From: Acanthamoeba sp. SK_2022b
Taxonomy: Eukaryota; Discosea; Longamoebia; Acanthamoebidae
Length of the DNA stretch: 64,000 nucleotides
Assembly (NCBI GenBank): GCA_027943245.1
Contig: JANDJZ010000005.1
Location: 62,001-126,000 of the forward strand
Direction: 5' to 3'
The notes under the pieces were generated by a model, which saw only the letters and a program-made list of their open reading frames with translations, was not told the origin of the DNA and made no database searches. The position numbers were made by a program, and so were the translations under genes. Below are positions 1-10,453 of this stretch, in pieces. Numbering within the stretch: position 1 is the first letter of the stretch; every line of letters starts with the position of its first letter.

Positions 1-1324
1 CATGCTCGTCAGTCGAGCCCGCCTCTGGCTGAGAGGGCTGCTCGGCCTGCTGCTCAGCAAGTGCAGCTCCTTCACTGGCTGTTTCGGCCTTGGGCGCCTG
101 TCCCGCAGCCACGGGAGTCTCGGCCGCAGGCTCAGGAGTCTGTTGTTCAGCCGCCGGCTGCGCGGTAGCTTGTTCGCCAGGAACGGAAGCTACGGTAGTA
201 GCCTCCTCTGCGATCATTGCACACCGTCAGTGATTAAAACACGAACAGCGTGTAAACCAAGGAGCGCGGAACCTTGGAGGGTCGCAAGAGCGGCGGGAGC
301 AGCCGAGTCAGCAGCGGGCTGCTCGGCCGAAAGCGGCTCCAGGGCCTTGCCCTTCCGGATGTAGGTGTCGTAGTCGTTGAGCTTGGTGTGAAGTGTGTGG
401 AAGGTGTAGCCAGGAGCAAACTCCTCCTTGCTGTTGTTCAGCAGCTTCAGCAAGCGCGAGAAACCAGCGTCGAGCTGTTTGCCGAAGTTATCGCCCAGAC
501 CGAAGATGTCATTCTGAAGGTGCGTCAAGACAGAGAGATCCGCATCCTGGTAACGGTACGGTGGGTACGATGCAGTAAGATTCCCCATTTCAGCAATGTC
601 CCTCTTTGGTGCGGTCATGGGCAGCGTGCCATACCAGTGATTTGAGACCGCGAGCGAGAAGGATGCTCTTGGTCTCCTCGGCAGCAACGTGAGTGGAATG
701 AAGGTAGCCCACAACGTGGAACAGACGTAGCGCGCTCTTCAGCTCTGCCACACGTTTCTAACACGAAAGAGATGAGTGTTGTTTTTTGTTTGTGTAGTGA
801 CGAGAGATTAATACCTCGGAATGAGCCTGTGCCTCAGCTTTCTCGATCTTGGCGAGTTCCTTCTTGACCTCATCGAGTTCAACTATGAGCCTCTCAATTT
901 CTGGCTTTCGGCTGAGCACCTCGCGCTGATCGCTGTTAATCTCCTTGCCCTCGGCTACCTTCTCCTCGATGGTGGCGATCTTCTCTAGCTTCTTCTTGTT
1001 GGCACGCAACTTCGAGTGTAGAAGTCGAATGTACGGATTCGCGTTCTCCTGCTTTACATCCTTGCCAACCTTTTCCGCCTTCTCTCCTGCGGCCACCTGA
1101 ACCTTTCCCCCCTTCTTTGCCTGCTGCCCCTTCTTACTAGCAGCCTTCTCGCCTCCGGCGGCGCGGGTGACATTCGGCGATTGGCTCCCATTCGCGCCCT
1201 TCTCCACTGCCGCCTTCTTACCGCCCTTCTTCTGTCTGGGCGCCCTCTCCTTGGGTGCCTCAGCACCAGCTGGGGCAACCTTCTGCTGCGTCGCAGCGGG
1301 AGTAGCTACTTCGGTCTCCGACAT
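1..1324 (-). CDS. Caprin-like coiled-coil protein (5' part; runs off the left edge)
   Basis: Exons 1324-815, 757-635, 546-273 and 207-<1; junction phases agree. The first ~95 residues are Lys/Ala/Gly-rich low complexity. A helical region then starts at NPYIRLLHSKL (~residue 96), with an EEKVAEGKEINSDQREVL stretch. This resembles the N-terminal homologous region of caprin-1, which begins NPYIKLL and has a similar basic-acidic coiled coil before its dimerisation domain. Exon 4 is Ala/Glu/Pro/Gln-rich and open at the window edge, so the C-terminus (RG-rich in animal caprins) is not visible. Caprins bind mRNA and partner with G3BP in stress granules; that role is inferred here from weak similarity only. 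The ATG at 1324 is the first of the open frame and fits the low-complexity N-terminus. It is divergent from the gene at 2235. An alternative is an unrelated coiled-coil protein. Confidence 0.6.
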
Positions 1325-2234
1325 GTCGCGCTCGGCAGTACGTCTAGATAAGGTTGCGCTTGTTGTGTGTAGATGGCAGTGTACAAGCGGTCGCTGCTGT
1401 TACGCCGCCGGCCACCCTTGCGTGAAATTGGCCCAAATTGGTTTTCCTGAACGTGCACTCCGGCTGCAGGTTTCTCGGGAATTTGGCATCTGTGCTTTTG
1501 CGCTCATGAAATTTCGGGTATCTCAAACATTCTGCCTACGTGCGTTCCTTCCGCGAGAGGCAACTAGTTGTCTGTACGCCAAACAAAGACGGCCACCTCG
1601 CCACACAAGCACGAGCTCATGCACTCCGCACCAGGCCAAGAGGGCGAGGAGCTTACAACGTACTCTTTATTGTGGTCCGCAACTCCCTCTCTCCTACTTC
1701 TCGGATGATTAGCACCACCGCTCAGAGAATATGGGGATAAAACATGGGCCGGTGTCCATTGTATACACCACAACACGGTCTGCTCTTTGAGCAATGCTAT
1801 GCGTGTTTGCTCCTCCCGTCACGTGGGCACACGCATGATTGCGGCTTGGTCCGGCTTCTGGGCGCAAGAAAAGAAAATGGGCAGGGAAAAACAACATCCT
1901 ATTTTGCGCCAAGAAGCGGTGACACCCCTGCAAACAATCCTTCCATCTCCGCTTCCTAGGCAGTACGACCGGCGCGAAAGCACTCTAAATCTATCCCCCT
2001 ATATATTCGCATTTTCTCTCCTCAATTCAAATCTCCCCAACAGCTCTTGATCTGGGGTGTTTCTTTATCTCCGACCTGTCTCGGTTCCAGTTTGGGCTGA
2101 GCGTTTTTGTTCACTGCCGCAGCGCCACACAGGATAACGAGGAAGAAGCGCAGGCCTTCGACTCTTCACAAGATAACGCTGACGACAGCAACAGCTTGCG
2201 AAACACACCGGCGGCCTCGGCCTACCATCGTCCC
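1325..2234. other. Intergenic, shared upstream region of two divergent genes
   Basis: No exon with convincing codon use or family similarity was found. Short open frames here are unrelated to any family I recognise. The right part (about 1990-2234) is AT-richer and pyrimidine-rich and probably holds the promoter and 5' leader of the PAQR gene; the left part would serve the caprin-like gene. Confidence 0.6.
2000..2007 (+). promoter_or_regulatory. Possible TATA box of the PAQR gene
   Basis: The string TATATATT lies about 230 bp upstream of the start codon at 2235 in otherwise GC-rich DNA, followed by a pyrimidine-rich stretch. The match is short and the transcription start is unknown. Confidence 0.25.
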
Positions 2235-3757
2235 ATGTGCTGCTGTGGTTTCTTTGCTCCACCGCCCCACGGGCGGTTGGTGTCCATCGAGGACGCGGAG
2301 CCCTACAATCGGTACAGGCCGTTGGCCTTATGTATGCGTTGATGGGTTGTTGTTGTCGTGCTTACCGCAACTCGGACGCATTGCAGAGGAAATCCTTACA
2401 TTCACACGGGCTATCGAGTGCGGTATGACCTGAAGCTGACCCTCCGCTCGCTTCTGTTCCTTCACAATGGTACCGCACGCGTGACAGTGTGCCCACACGC
2501 ATCTGCGCGCATGGCTGATCTCGCGCTCATTCCTGTGGTGAAGAGTGGGCGAACGTGTGGACGCACCTCTCTGCACTGATTGGCTTCTTCTTCCTCATGT
2601 TCTACGCTTACTCGACCTGGCTCTCCGATAGTTTATTCTCCGACAAGGTCATGTTCCTCGTGTGGTACATCTACACCTCCCGCTTGTATCGATTGGCAGA
2701 CAGTTCCTGGCTTAGGCTCAAGGCTTCTGACGGCGAGCTCTTCTTCTCTCCTCTTCTCCGACCTCAGGGTCCTCTCCGCGCAAACGCTGCTCTTCTCCTC
2801 CTCATTCTTCCACCTCACCGAATGCATGGGGCCGACCGTGTGGCTCATCGGCGTTCGCATGGACTACACCTCGATCTCCGTGTTGATTGTGGGCTCCTAC
2901 TTTCCGTACGCCGCCCCTCTCCGCCATTCTCACCCCAACCATCGATCGCTCACCTCACCTTTGACCGCTTCGGAGCCAGGATGATCCATTACCTCTTCGC
3001 TTGCCATATGACTTGGCAGTACGTCTACATCGGGCTGATGCTTGCGCTCGGCGTCATTGTGGTCTCCATCTCCATGTCCAATTATTTTCAGGTACGACTT
3101 TCTCCGCCACGCTTAGCACTGCTTGCAGTCTCTACGTTCGCTTGCTCACGCGCACCCACAAAAACATACCAGCGCCCCGAGTTTCAGGGACTGCGCGCGA
3201 GCCTCTACGTAGCCATGGGTACTGTTACTGTTCTACGCAGGTGTAAACGCGTTCCTCCTATAACGTTGCTTTTTTGTTTCGCGTACAGGCCTATTTGGCG
3301 TTCTGTGTGCACCACACGTCTACTACCTTAGCTCTTCCGAAGAGCTAGCGGGCCTTGTGCCAGTATGCATTCGTCTGGCGCTGATGGTACGGCCCACTTG
3401 TTTATTCATGCTTCCCTCCCTCCTTGTGTGTAGCGCCACTTCACCTCCTCGTTTTCTCACCACGTCTAAACTAGGGAGGGACTTACATAGTGGGTGCCTA
3501 CATCTATGCCACGAAGATTCCGGAGAAGTGGTTCCCGGGCAAGTTCGACTACTGGGTTCGTCTCGGCCTTCACCTTCTCCACGTTGCGTGGTCTTCCTGG
3601 TGCTCTGTCCTGACCTGCTATTTTCCCCGTGGATCAGTGCCACAGCCACATGATCTGGCACATCTTCGTCGTGACGGCTACATTGTGGCACTACTCAGCT
3701 GTCTACCACGCCCACCAGTGGCGTGTCCAATTTCCCTGCGGTGGAGCGTCTAGTTGA
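2235..3757 (+). CDS. PAQR family (adiponectin receptor/hemolysin III-like) seven-TM protein
   Basis: Nine exons: 2235-2311, 2387-2469, 2544-2664, 2768-2905, 2980-3091, 3173-3218, 3289-3386, 3475-3555, 3638-3757, giving 291 aa. The order of blocks matches PAQR proteins: GYRVRYDL, then HNEWANVWTHL leading into TM1, an S-x3-H motif (SSFFH), RMDYTSI with the conserved Asp, RIPE-like KIPEKWFPGKFD, and SHMIWH giving the C-terminal H-x3-H. These Ser/His/Asp/His residues form the zinc site of the family. Seven hydrophobic segments are visible. Family roles include ceramidase-type hydrolysis and membrane-lipid sensing; the ligand here is unknown. Exon 8 was placed at the acceptor before 3475 because the nearer one at 3487 breaks frame. 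Seven of eight donors begin GTAC. Confidence 0.9.
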
Positions 3758-4520
3758 CCTGACTGCCTCCTCTTGGTCTTTTTCTCTTCTCTACGGCACT
3801 CAAGCAAAGTGAGGACTCTTTGTCCCTGCGTGGGACTCAAAAAGTGGGTGTGGTTGGTGATAGCATCTCAGGCAGCATCCGGAAGGGCGAGGGGGGGGGG
3901 TGGGGGAGAAGACTGGCCTTTTTCCAGACCGACCTCCTCCCCCGTAGTTTCGAAGTATAGTTCTGAGTCGCCTGTGGAGCCCTTTGCTGTTTTGTGTGAA
4001 CTCACCGGACTAAGTGCTGCTGAAAGAGGCCTTGGTGTGATGTTGCTTGCGGCCCCCGAGGCAGGGCGGACAAGGCTTTGTGTTGTGGAGGAAGCGAAGT
4101 AACCCAACGATTTGGCACCGACCCACACCCGTCCAATCAACAGACCAGGCAGCCGGTGTAAAACAGAGCAACGGCAAACAGAGCGCCTATTATGGGAGAG
4201 TGTGAGAACCAATGACGAACCTGTGGCGTACGCAGAGAGGGAGCTTGCACATGAGACTAATGCTCCTCCTGGCCATGTGCTACGGATCAACATCAGTGGT
4301 ACCAGCCAAGCAGGGCCTTGATGGTAATGGGTAGACATGTGGAGGACGGGTTTCCCACCAAGACTTGCTGCCGGCCCGGGCGAGAACCAATAGCGAACAA
4401 GCGTTGGTCGGGAACATCGTAGAACGTGGCAGCAACTTCTGAAATTTCGCAGGGGGCAGCACAAAAGGCGGACAGGCCCGAAGAGTTTGGGTACTCCCGA
4501 TCTACACGAACCACGACCAC
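3758..4520. other. Intergenic between PAQR and transketolase genes
   Basis: Contains a G-rich run around 3893-3907 and no exon I can support. A 198-codon minus-strand open frame (3868-4464) crosses it but is Ser/Pro-rich, matches no family and has no splice partners. The 3' part is the probable upstream region of transketolase. Confidence 0.6.
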
Positions 4521-7500
4521 ATGGACTCGCAGGATCTCACCCAGCGCTGCATCAACACCATCCGTGCGCTCAGGTAAGATGCTGGCCACTCTTTCGCAAA
4601 TCTCTTGTCTTGGTGACCCAACTCGATCTGTCGTAATTTTTTCAATTTAATCCACAAAACAACCCTAGTGCCGACCAGCCCCAAGCGGCCAACAGCGGTC
4701 ACCCCGGTGCGCCCATGGGCATGGCCCCGATGGCTCACCTGCTCTGGACCGAGTTCCTCAAGTTCAACCCTTCCAACCCTCGCTGGGTGCGCACTCCACC
4801 GGCACTTGTGGATTTGTATTTTGTTTTGTTTTCCCTAACTGTATTTTTATAATGGACAGGTCAACCGCGACAGGTTTGTCCTGTCCAACGGCCACGCCTG
4901 TGCACTCCTCTACAGCATGCTCCACCTTACGGGCTACGACATCACCATCGACGATCTCAAGGTACTGTGTCTCGTCAACACGCGACACAGCACGTGCCGG
5001 CTTATTATTTACTTTTATTAACAAAAAAAAAAAAAGACTCATGCCCAATCTCAACCCAACCCTCCAGCACTTCCGTAAGGTGGGCAGCAAGACGCCTGGA
5101 CACCCCGAGTCCTTTGAGACTCCCGGCGTGGAGGTGACCACCGGACCTCTCGGCCAGGGTAGGGCAGCATCGCTAGCCACCATTTGTTATTTTATTGGGT
5201 TGGCTGATTTCTCTGGCTGTGCCAGGTCTGTCCAATGGCGTGGGTATGGCGATTGCCGAGAGGCATCTGGCAGCTCGCTACAACAAGGAGGGGTTCCCCA
5301 TTATCAACAACCACGTCTACGTGTTCTGCGGTGACGGTTGTCTGCAGGAGGGTGTTACCTCCGAGGCCTCGTCCCTCGCCGGTCACCTCGGCCTGGGCAA
5401 CCTGATCGTTCTCTACGACGACAACCTCATCACCATCGACGGTAACACACCACCACCACGCACACACAGCTTTCTCGCTTCCCGCATGCTCTGCCTGCGC
5501 TCATCTTACCACTGGTGGACCGCAGGCGAGACCGATCTTTCCTTCACCGAGGACGTCAAGCTCAGGTATCAGGCTTACGGTTGGCACGTGCAGGAAGTGG
5601 CCGATGGTACGCCCACGCACAGCATTCTGCGATGCACTGTCACGTCGTTATTGCTAAGGCGCATTTCACCGGTGCAGGCAACCACGACCTCGAGGGCGTC
5701 AGGCGCGCGATCGAGGAGGCCAAGAAGGTCACCGACAAGCCTTCATTCATCAAGGTCAGGACCACCATTGGTACGACCCTGGATCTGCTTTCGCTCCTCT
5801 TGTTTAATATTGTTTGATACTGTTTTTATTTTTATGACTCCCTTTCTTTTGGTTTTGTTTGTTTTGCTATTGTTGTTTCGAAGTAGCGCCCTGACACGAA
5901 CAATTGCAGGTTTTGGATCCAAGAAGGAGGGAACTGAGGGGGTGCATGGCAGCCCTCTCGGCGAGGAGGACCTGGCCAACGTCAAGAAGAAGCTCGGCCT
6001 CGACCCCGCCCAGAAGTTCCAGGTTCCCGAGGAGGTGCGCCTACGCCTCCTTTGTCGCGAGCGTCCTGGGCCTCAGGCGAGACTGCCGCCCACGTCGGTC
6101 CACTTGTCATGCCTTCATGAGCGCTTAACGTTCGCCCTTCCCTCGCAGGTGCGCAACTTTTACAGCCAGTTCGTGACCAAGGGCCAGGAACTCCAGAAGC
6201 AGTGGGAGGAGCTCTTTGAGGCCTACGCTCTCAAGTACCCCGAGCTCGCCGCCGAGTTCAGGCGCCGCATGGCCGGTGACCTGCCCGAGGTTCCAGCTCT
6301 CCCCTCCTCCCCAAGCAATCGCAGCGTGCAGTCGCAGCAGTCTCCCGTCTCACCCGCGCTCTCTCCGCGTGACAGGGTTGGGAGGACGTTCTTCCTCTGA
6401 ACAAGCCCGGCGGTGCCGAGGAGGCTACCAGGAAGTCCTCCGGTAAGTCGGCGTGTGGAGTCAAGGCCTTGGTGACCAACCTTGTTTCTGAGCCCATTTC
6501 TTTCTTTCGCAGGCGTCTGCCTGAACAAGCTCGCGGAGCTGCTGCCCGAGGTCGTGGGCGGCTCAGCCGATCTCAATCCGTCGACCCTGACCTACCTCAC
6601 TTGCTCTAAGGACTTCCAGAAGGCCACCCCCGAGGGCAGGAACATCCGCTTCGGCGTCAGGGAGCACGGCATGGCCGGTATTCTACCTTCCCCCCCTCTC
6701 CCCACCCTTCCCCGTATCGTGAGCTCTCTCTCTCTCTCTCTCTCGGTGTGTGTACGAGAGAGAGAGAGAGAGAGATTGTCGGTCGGCGTTTTCTCACGCG
6801 TTCAACGTATGCCGACATACACAGCCATCTGCAACGGTCTGGCCGCGTACGGTGGCTTCATTCCTTTCGGCGCCACCTTCCTCAACTTCATCGGATACGC
6901 GCTCGGAGCCGTCACCCTCTCCGCTCTCTCCCACCTCCAGGTAAGCGTGCCCTCGACTGTCCACTGGCGATACGCGCGGCGCAGCGCTAGCTGACCTGTG
7001 CGGTGGCGGCGCAGGTGTTGTACATCATGACCCACGACAGCATCGGTCTGGGCGAGGACGGTCCCACCCACCAGCCTGTCGAGAAGTTCGTCATTTGCCG
7101 TTCAACTCCCAACCTCCAGTTTATCCGTCCCGCGGACGTCACCGAGACCGCCGCTGCCTACATTGCCGCCATCAAGAAGAAGCAGGGTCCCACCGTCTTC
7201 GCTCTTTCCCGCCAGGTGCGTGCACGCACACGCCCACATCGTTTATACGCGGTGTTGGCTGATCATCTCATTCTTGTTGCGTGTAGAACCTGCCGCCCCT
7301 CAAGGGCAGCTCTGTGGAGGGCGCCCTGAAGGGCGCGTACACCGTCCAGGAGGCCGAGGGCGGCAAGCCTGACATCATCTTCGTTGCCACCGGCTCCGAG
7401 GTTTCCATCGCGGTACAGGCTGCTGACTCCATTAAGGACAAGAAGGTATCCTCCTCCCTCCCACTACAGCACTCGTCACTCGTCGGATCGTGTTTTTTTT

Positions 7501-8295
7501 TTTTTTTTTTAATGTTTCATTTTTCCAAGTTGATTGATCTCACCGCCTTAACCTGGTAATGTGCCATGGCAGGTTCGCGTTGTGTCGATGCCCTCGTGGG
7601 AGCTCTTCGAGGCTCAGACCCACGAGTACAAGCAGTCCGTCTTCCTCCCGGGTGTTCCTGTTATCTCAATTGAGGTATGTGTACCCGTCCCCATCCGGTC
7701 TTCGTATCCCTCTGTGTCTTGCGCGATTCCCATGCAAAGACGGCTGGCGAGCCGACGCACCTGTCGGCCTTGCTTGCCGAGCCCAGCCCCTCTCCAAATA
7801 GGGGGCTGGTCAAATTTGCCACATTAGCCGTTCAGTGGTTTTGCGAGAACCAGTCCCCCATGGTCACCGGCCCGTTAGTACAATCACACATGGTCGGTTG
7901 TGACCTTGGTCTAGGAGCTCTCGCACATTTCTTCCTGCACTCCCATCCTGCGCGTGAGTGTGACGGAGAAAACGGTGTGCTGATCCCACATATTTGCGCC
8001 GCTGCAGGCTGGCAGCACCCTGGGCTGGGATCGCTATGCCCACGTCTCCATTGGTGTAGATAGGTTCGGCCTCTCTGGCCCCTATAAGGATGTACGTCAA
8101 CCCTGCTTCGGCAATCTCCCTCCTTGTCTTTGGTGTACGAAGCTCATGTGCTGTTGACGGGCTATGGCGCAGGTCTACAAGTACCTTGGCATCACGGCCG
8201 AGAACCTGGTCGAGAAGACTCACATCGTCTTGGAGCACTACGCCAACACCCCCGTGCCCGTCCTCATCCGCCCCGCTGCCTTCACCAAGCTCTAA
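4521..8295 (+). CDS. Transketolase
   Basis: Seventeen exons (4521-4573, 4669-4786, 4860-4961, 5068-5158, 5226-5441, 5526-5606, 5678-5770, 5910-6034, 6149-6289, 6376-6442, 6513-6677, 6825-6940, 7015-7215, 7287-7445, 7573-7674, 8008-8091, 8173-8295) give 678 aa, the usual family length. Transfers two-carbon ketol units in the non-oxidative pentose phosphate pathway, using thiamine diphosphate and a divalent metal. Visible signatures: [17 protein letters not shown] near the N-terminus, the cofactor motif GDGCLQEG (~residue 158) with downstream [10 protein letters not shown], the pyrimidine-domain block [11 protein letters not shown], and [17 protein letters not shown], which carries the substrate-site His residues. 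There is no targeting extension, so it is probably cytosolic. The 3' end converges on the RFX-A gene. Confidence 0.97.
6724..6774. repeat. (CT)n and (GA)n inverted dinucleotide arms in a transketolase intron
   Basis: A CT run (6724-6744) and a GA run (6756-6774) flank a short GTGT-containing spacer inside intron 11 (6678-6824). The arms are complementary and could fold as a hairpin in RNA or DNA. Confidence 0.8.
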
Positions 8296-8708
8296 ATGTT
8301 TCCCTGGAATGGAGAGAGCTACACCTTGAAAATGACCTCACCACAATTCGAACTTGGGCATTGGCGTCCATTGCCCGCTGGCTTAGCCAGGAGGTGAGAA
8401 AAATGTTGTTGTGGCGAAGGCTCGTGCTTGCGGCTGGGTTATCCACGCTTTGCCGTGGCCGCGCAACAGGTGTCCCCGAGACATGAGCTGCCATGCCAAG
8501 CAGGTCAGATGAAGCTGCAAGCATTGCCGGCCAAGGGCCACCGGTCAATGCAATGGGGGACAAGTTAAAAAAAAAGCTCAAGAGTCCGCATTGTGGTTCT
8601 AGTAGTATTGGCGACCAGGATCCTGTCGCAGTAGTTGTGCTATTTACAGTGTAACGTTTAGGGCGCTTGTGGTGGCAGTAGTGGGGCTTCGAAGGGCGGT
8701 GCTGGCGC
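8296..8708. other. Convergent intergenic region (3' ends of transketolase and RFX-A)
   Basis: Both flanking genes end here. No coding exon recognised. It should contain two 3' UTRs and cleavage sites, but no canonical polyadenylation signal stands out. Confidence 0.6.
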
Positions 8709-10071
8709 TTACGCATCCTTTCTCTGCCCGTTGTCGGAGAAAGCTCTGGGCCTGCTTTCGCTGGATGGAGCCGCAGTGAGAGGAGCGAAGATCGGGGGCA
8801 GGTGCTGGTAGGGCGGATGGCCGGTGTAGGGTAGAGGAGTATGGTATAGGTTCTGCTGGAGGGAGTGGTTGTGCGAGTGGGGCACCACCTGCTGAGCGCT
8901 CATGCCCAGTAAGCTGATGTAGCGCGGGGGATTGAACTGCGGAGAGGCGCAGCCCGAGCCACCGCAACCGCAACACACGGGGCCGCTCATATAGTCCGCC
9001 ATGGCGGACTGGGCCGACAGGCCGCGAGAGTCGAGCGGGGAGTTCTGGGGCGCCCTCAGGAACTGGATCAGACTGTCGGAAACGCCGGCGTAGGATGGCC
9101 TAGACTGCGTGACGGGGTCCTTCAATAGCTCGATATAGCCCAGGCCGTCGCCAGCATCGTTTTCCCAGTCACTGGTCTGATTGCCTTCGCTGCTGTGCTC
9201 AGGGGCCTCGTGCTGTTCGTAGTCACTCTCATCGTCGTCGTAGGAAGCCTCGCTCTCTTTGTCAGGTGGCCTGTGTGTCGTGCGACGGCCGTCATCTTTC
9301 TCCACCTTGACCTTCTTCTTGAACGGTGGCTCCTGGGGCTTCTCCATGAGCGCCAGTGGAGCCACTGGGGCGGGCCTGGCCTGCACGTAGGACGACATGG
9401 CCAAGTTGCTCGAGATCATATTGAGCTGAACCGAATGGACCTCTTGACGAGCGCCATCCTCCCCGCTCACGGGCCTACGCTGGAGTCCCTTGTAGCAGTG
9501 CTTCGTCTGCCCGCGCGGACCTAAGCGGTTGCAGGTGATGGTGGGAAAGGCTCTGCAACAGGAGCAAGGGTCAGCATCTCCAATACTCTCGCCATCAGCC
9601 ACTCGGAAGGCATCTTACTGATGAAGGATCTTGCCAAGCATGGCCTTGGAAAGAGGCTCCTTGTCGCTCTGCTCGCAGAGTTTGAGGTAGTCGGTGTAGA
9701 CCTCTTCCTTGGGAAGTGATCCGAGGAAGTTGATATGGTAGGATGACTGGAGCCTGCGCAACAAAGCTCAGGCGGAGAAGAAACCTCCAACAAAAGAAAC
9801 AGAGGCCATACCAAGCAACGAGTTCATGAACCTTGTGAGCGCGGTGAGCAAAACATTCCCCCTTCACCCGCTCGGCCATTCGGTGAGGCTCCTCTACGGT
9901 GAAGGTCAAAGGCTTGGAGTACGACAGATGGACGAAGGCGGCGGAGTGCCCCCTAGCCAGCTCGTCTTCCCTTAGCATCTCGGGTGACAATGGACACAAG
10001 GGGTCATGGTCGCGGTTCGACAGTTTCCTCTCATCTTCTCTCCCCTGGGCGTTTTCTCTCTGTCTCTTCAT
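8709..10071 (-). CDS. RFX-type winged-helix transcription factor A
   Basis: Exons 10071-9812, 9753-9619 and 9552-8709 give 412 aa. An RFX DNA-binding domain spans ~86-155. It starts at a Trp whose codon is split by intron 1, followed by LPKEEVYTDYLKLC, GKILHQAFPTITCNRLG and PRGQTKHCYKG. The last two correspond to the family's FP-x-RRLG-x-RG-Q/N-SK-x-HYYG recognition helix and wing. The remaining ~260 residues are low complexity, with an acidic patch, a basic KKKVKVEK stretch that could be a nuclear signal, and a Pro/Ser/His-rich tail. No RFX dimerisation domain is evident. RFX proteins bind X-box DNA; targets here are unknown. The start is the first ATG that keeps the frame; an upstream GTG was ignored. 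It lies just downstream of paralog B, on the same strand. Confidence 0.85.
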
Positions 10072-10453
10072 ACCACTTAAAACCTCTAACCTGTCTCTGT
10101 ACGACCTAGGTATCAGTTCTTGAAGAGGAAGAAACGGGACGAACACGTTGCCCACCAGGAACCACCATGGAAAACAGCCTTTGCCAAATAAGCAAGCCCT
10201 GCCTCTCGTTCAAACGACGGAGGAAAAAGCAAGGAAATACTAAAGAAATTCAGATGCTGCCGATTGGTAGCTGTGAGGCAACGGGTTCCTGGCCTTTGAC
10301 CTAAAACGACTAGCACGTGAGCGGTTCCTTTCTCGGTTTCCTGCTGGATCATGAAATTTCCATGGGTCTGCAAAGCTTCAGGACCCGATCCTTCTTCGTG
10401 TGTTTTCTACGAGTGAGCGTACCATTTGACAAATTTATTGTGCTCCGCGTGCG
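10072..10453. other. Spacer between tandem RFX genes
   Basis: 382 bp, upstream of RFX-A and downstream of RFX-B on the minus strand. No exon or repeat recognised; the probable RFX-A promoter lies here. Confidence 0.6.

Noticed and set aside
3475..3490. Nearer acceptor for PAQR exon 8
   Set aside because: The AG just before the GAYIYATKIPE segment gives the wrong phase and a stop; the AG ending at 3474 keeps frame and adds the conserved TYIVG residues.
3868..4464. 198-codon open frame on the minus strand
   Set aside because: Composition is low-complexity, no family resemblance, no splice partners, and it lies in an intergenic gap of GC-rich DNA where long chance frames are common.
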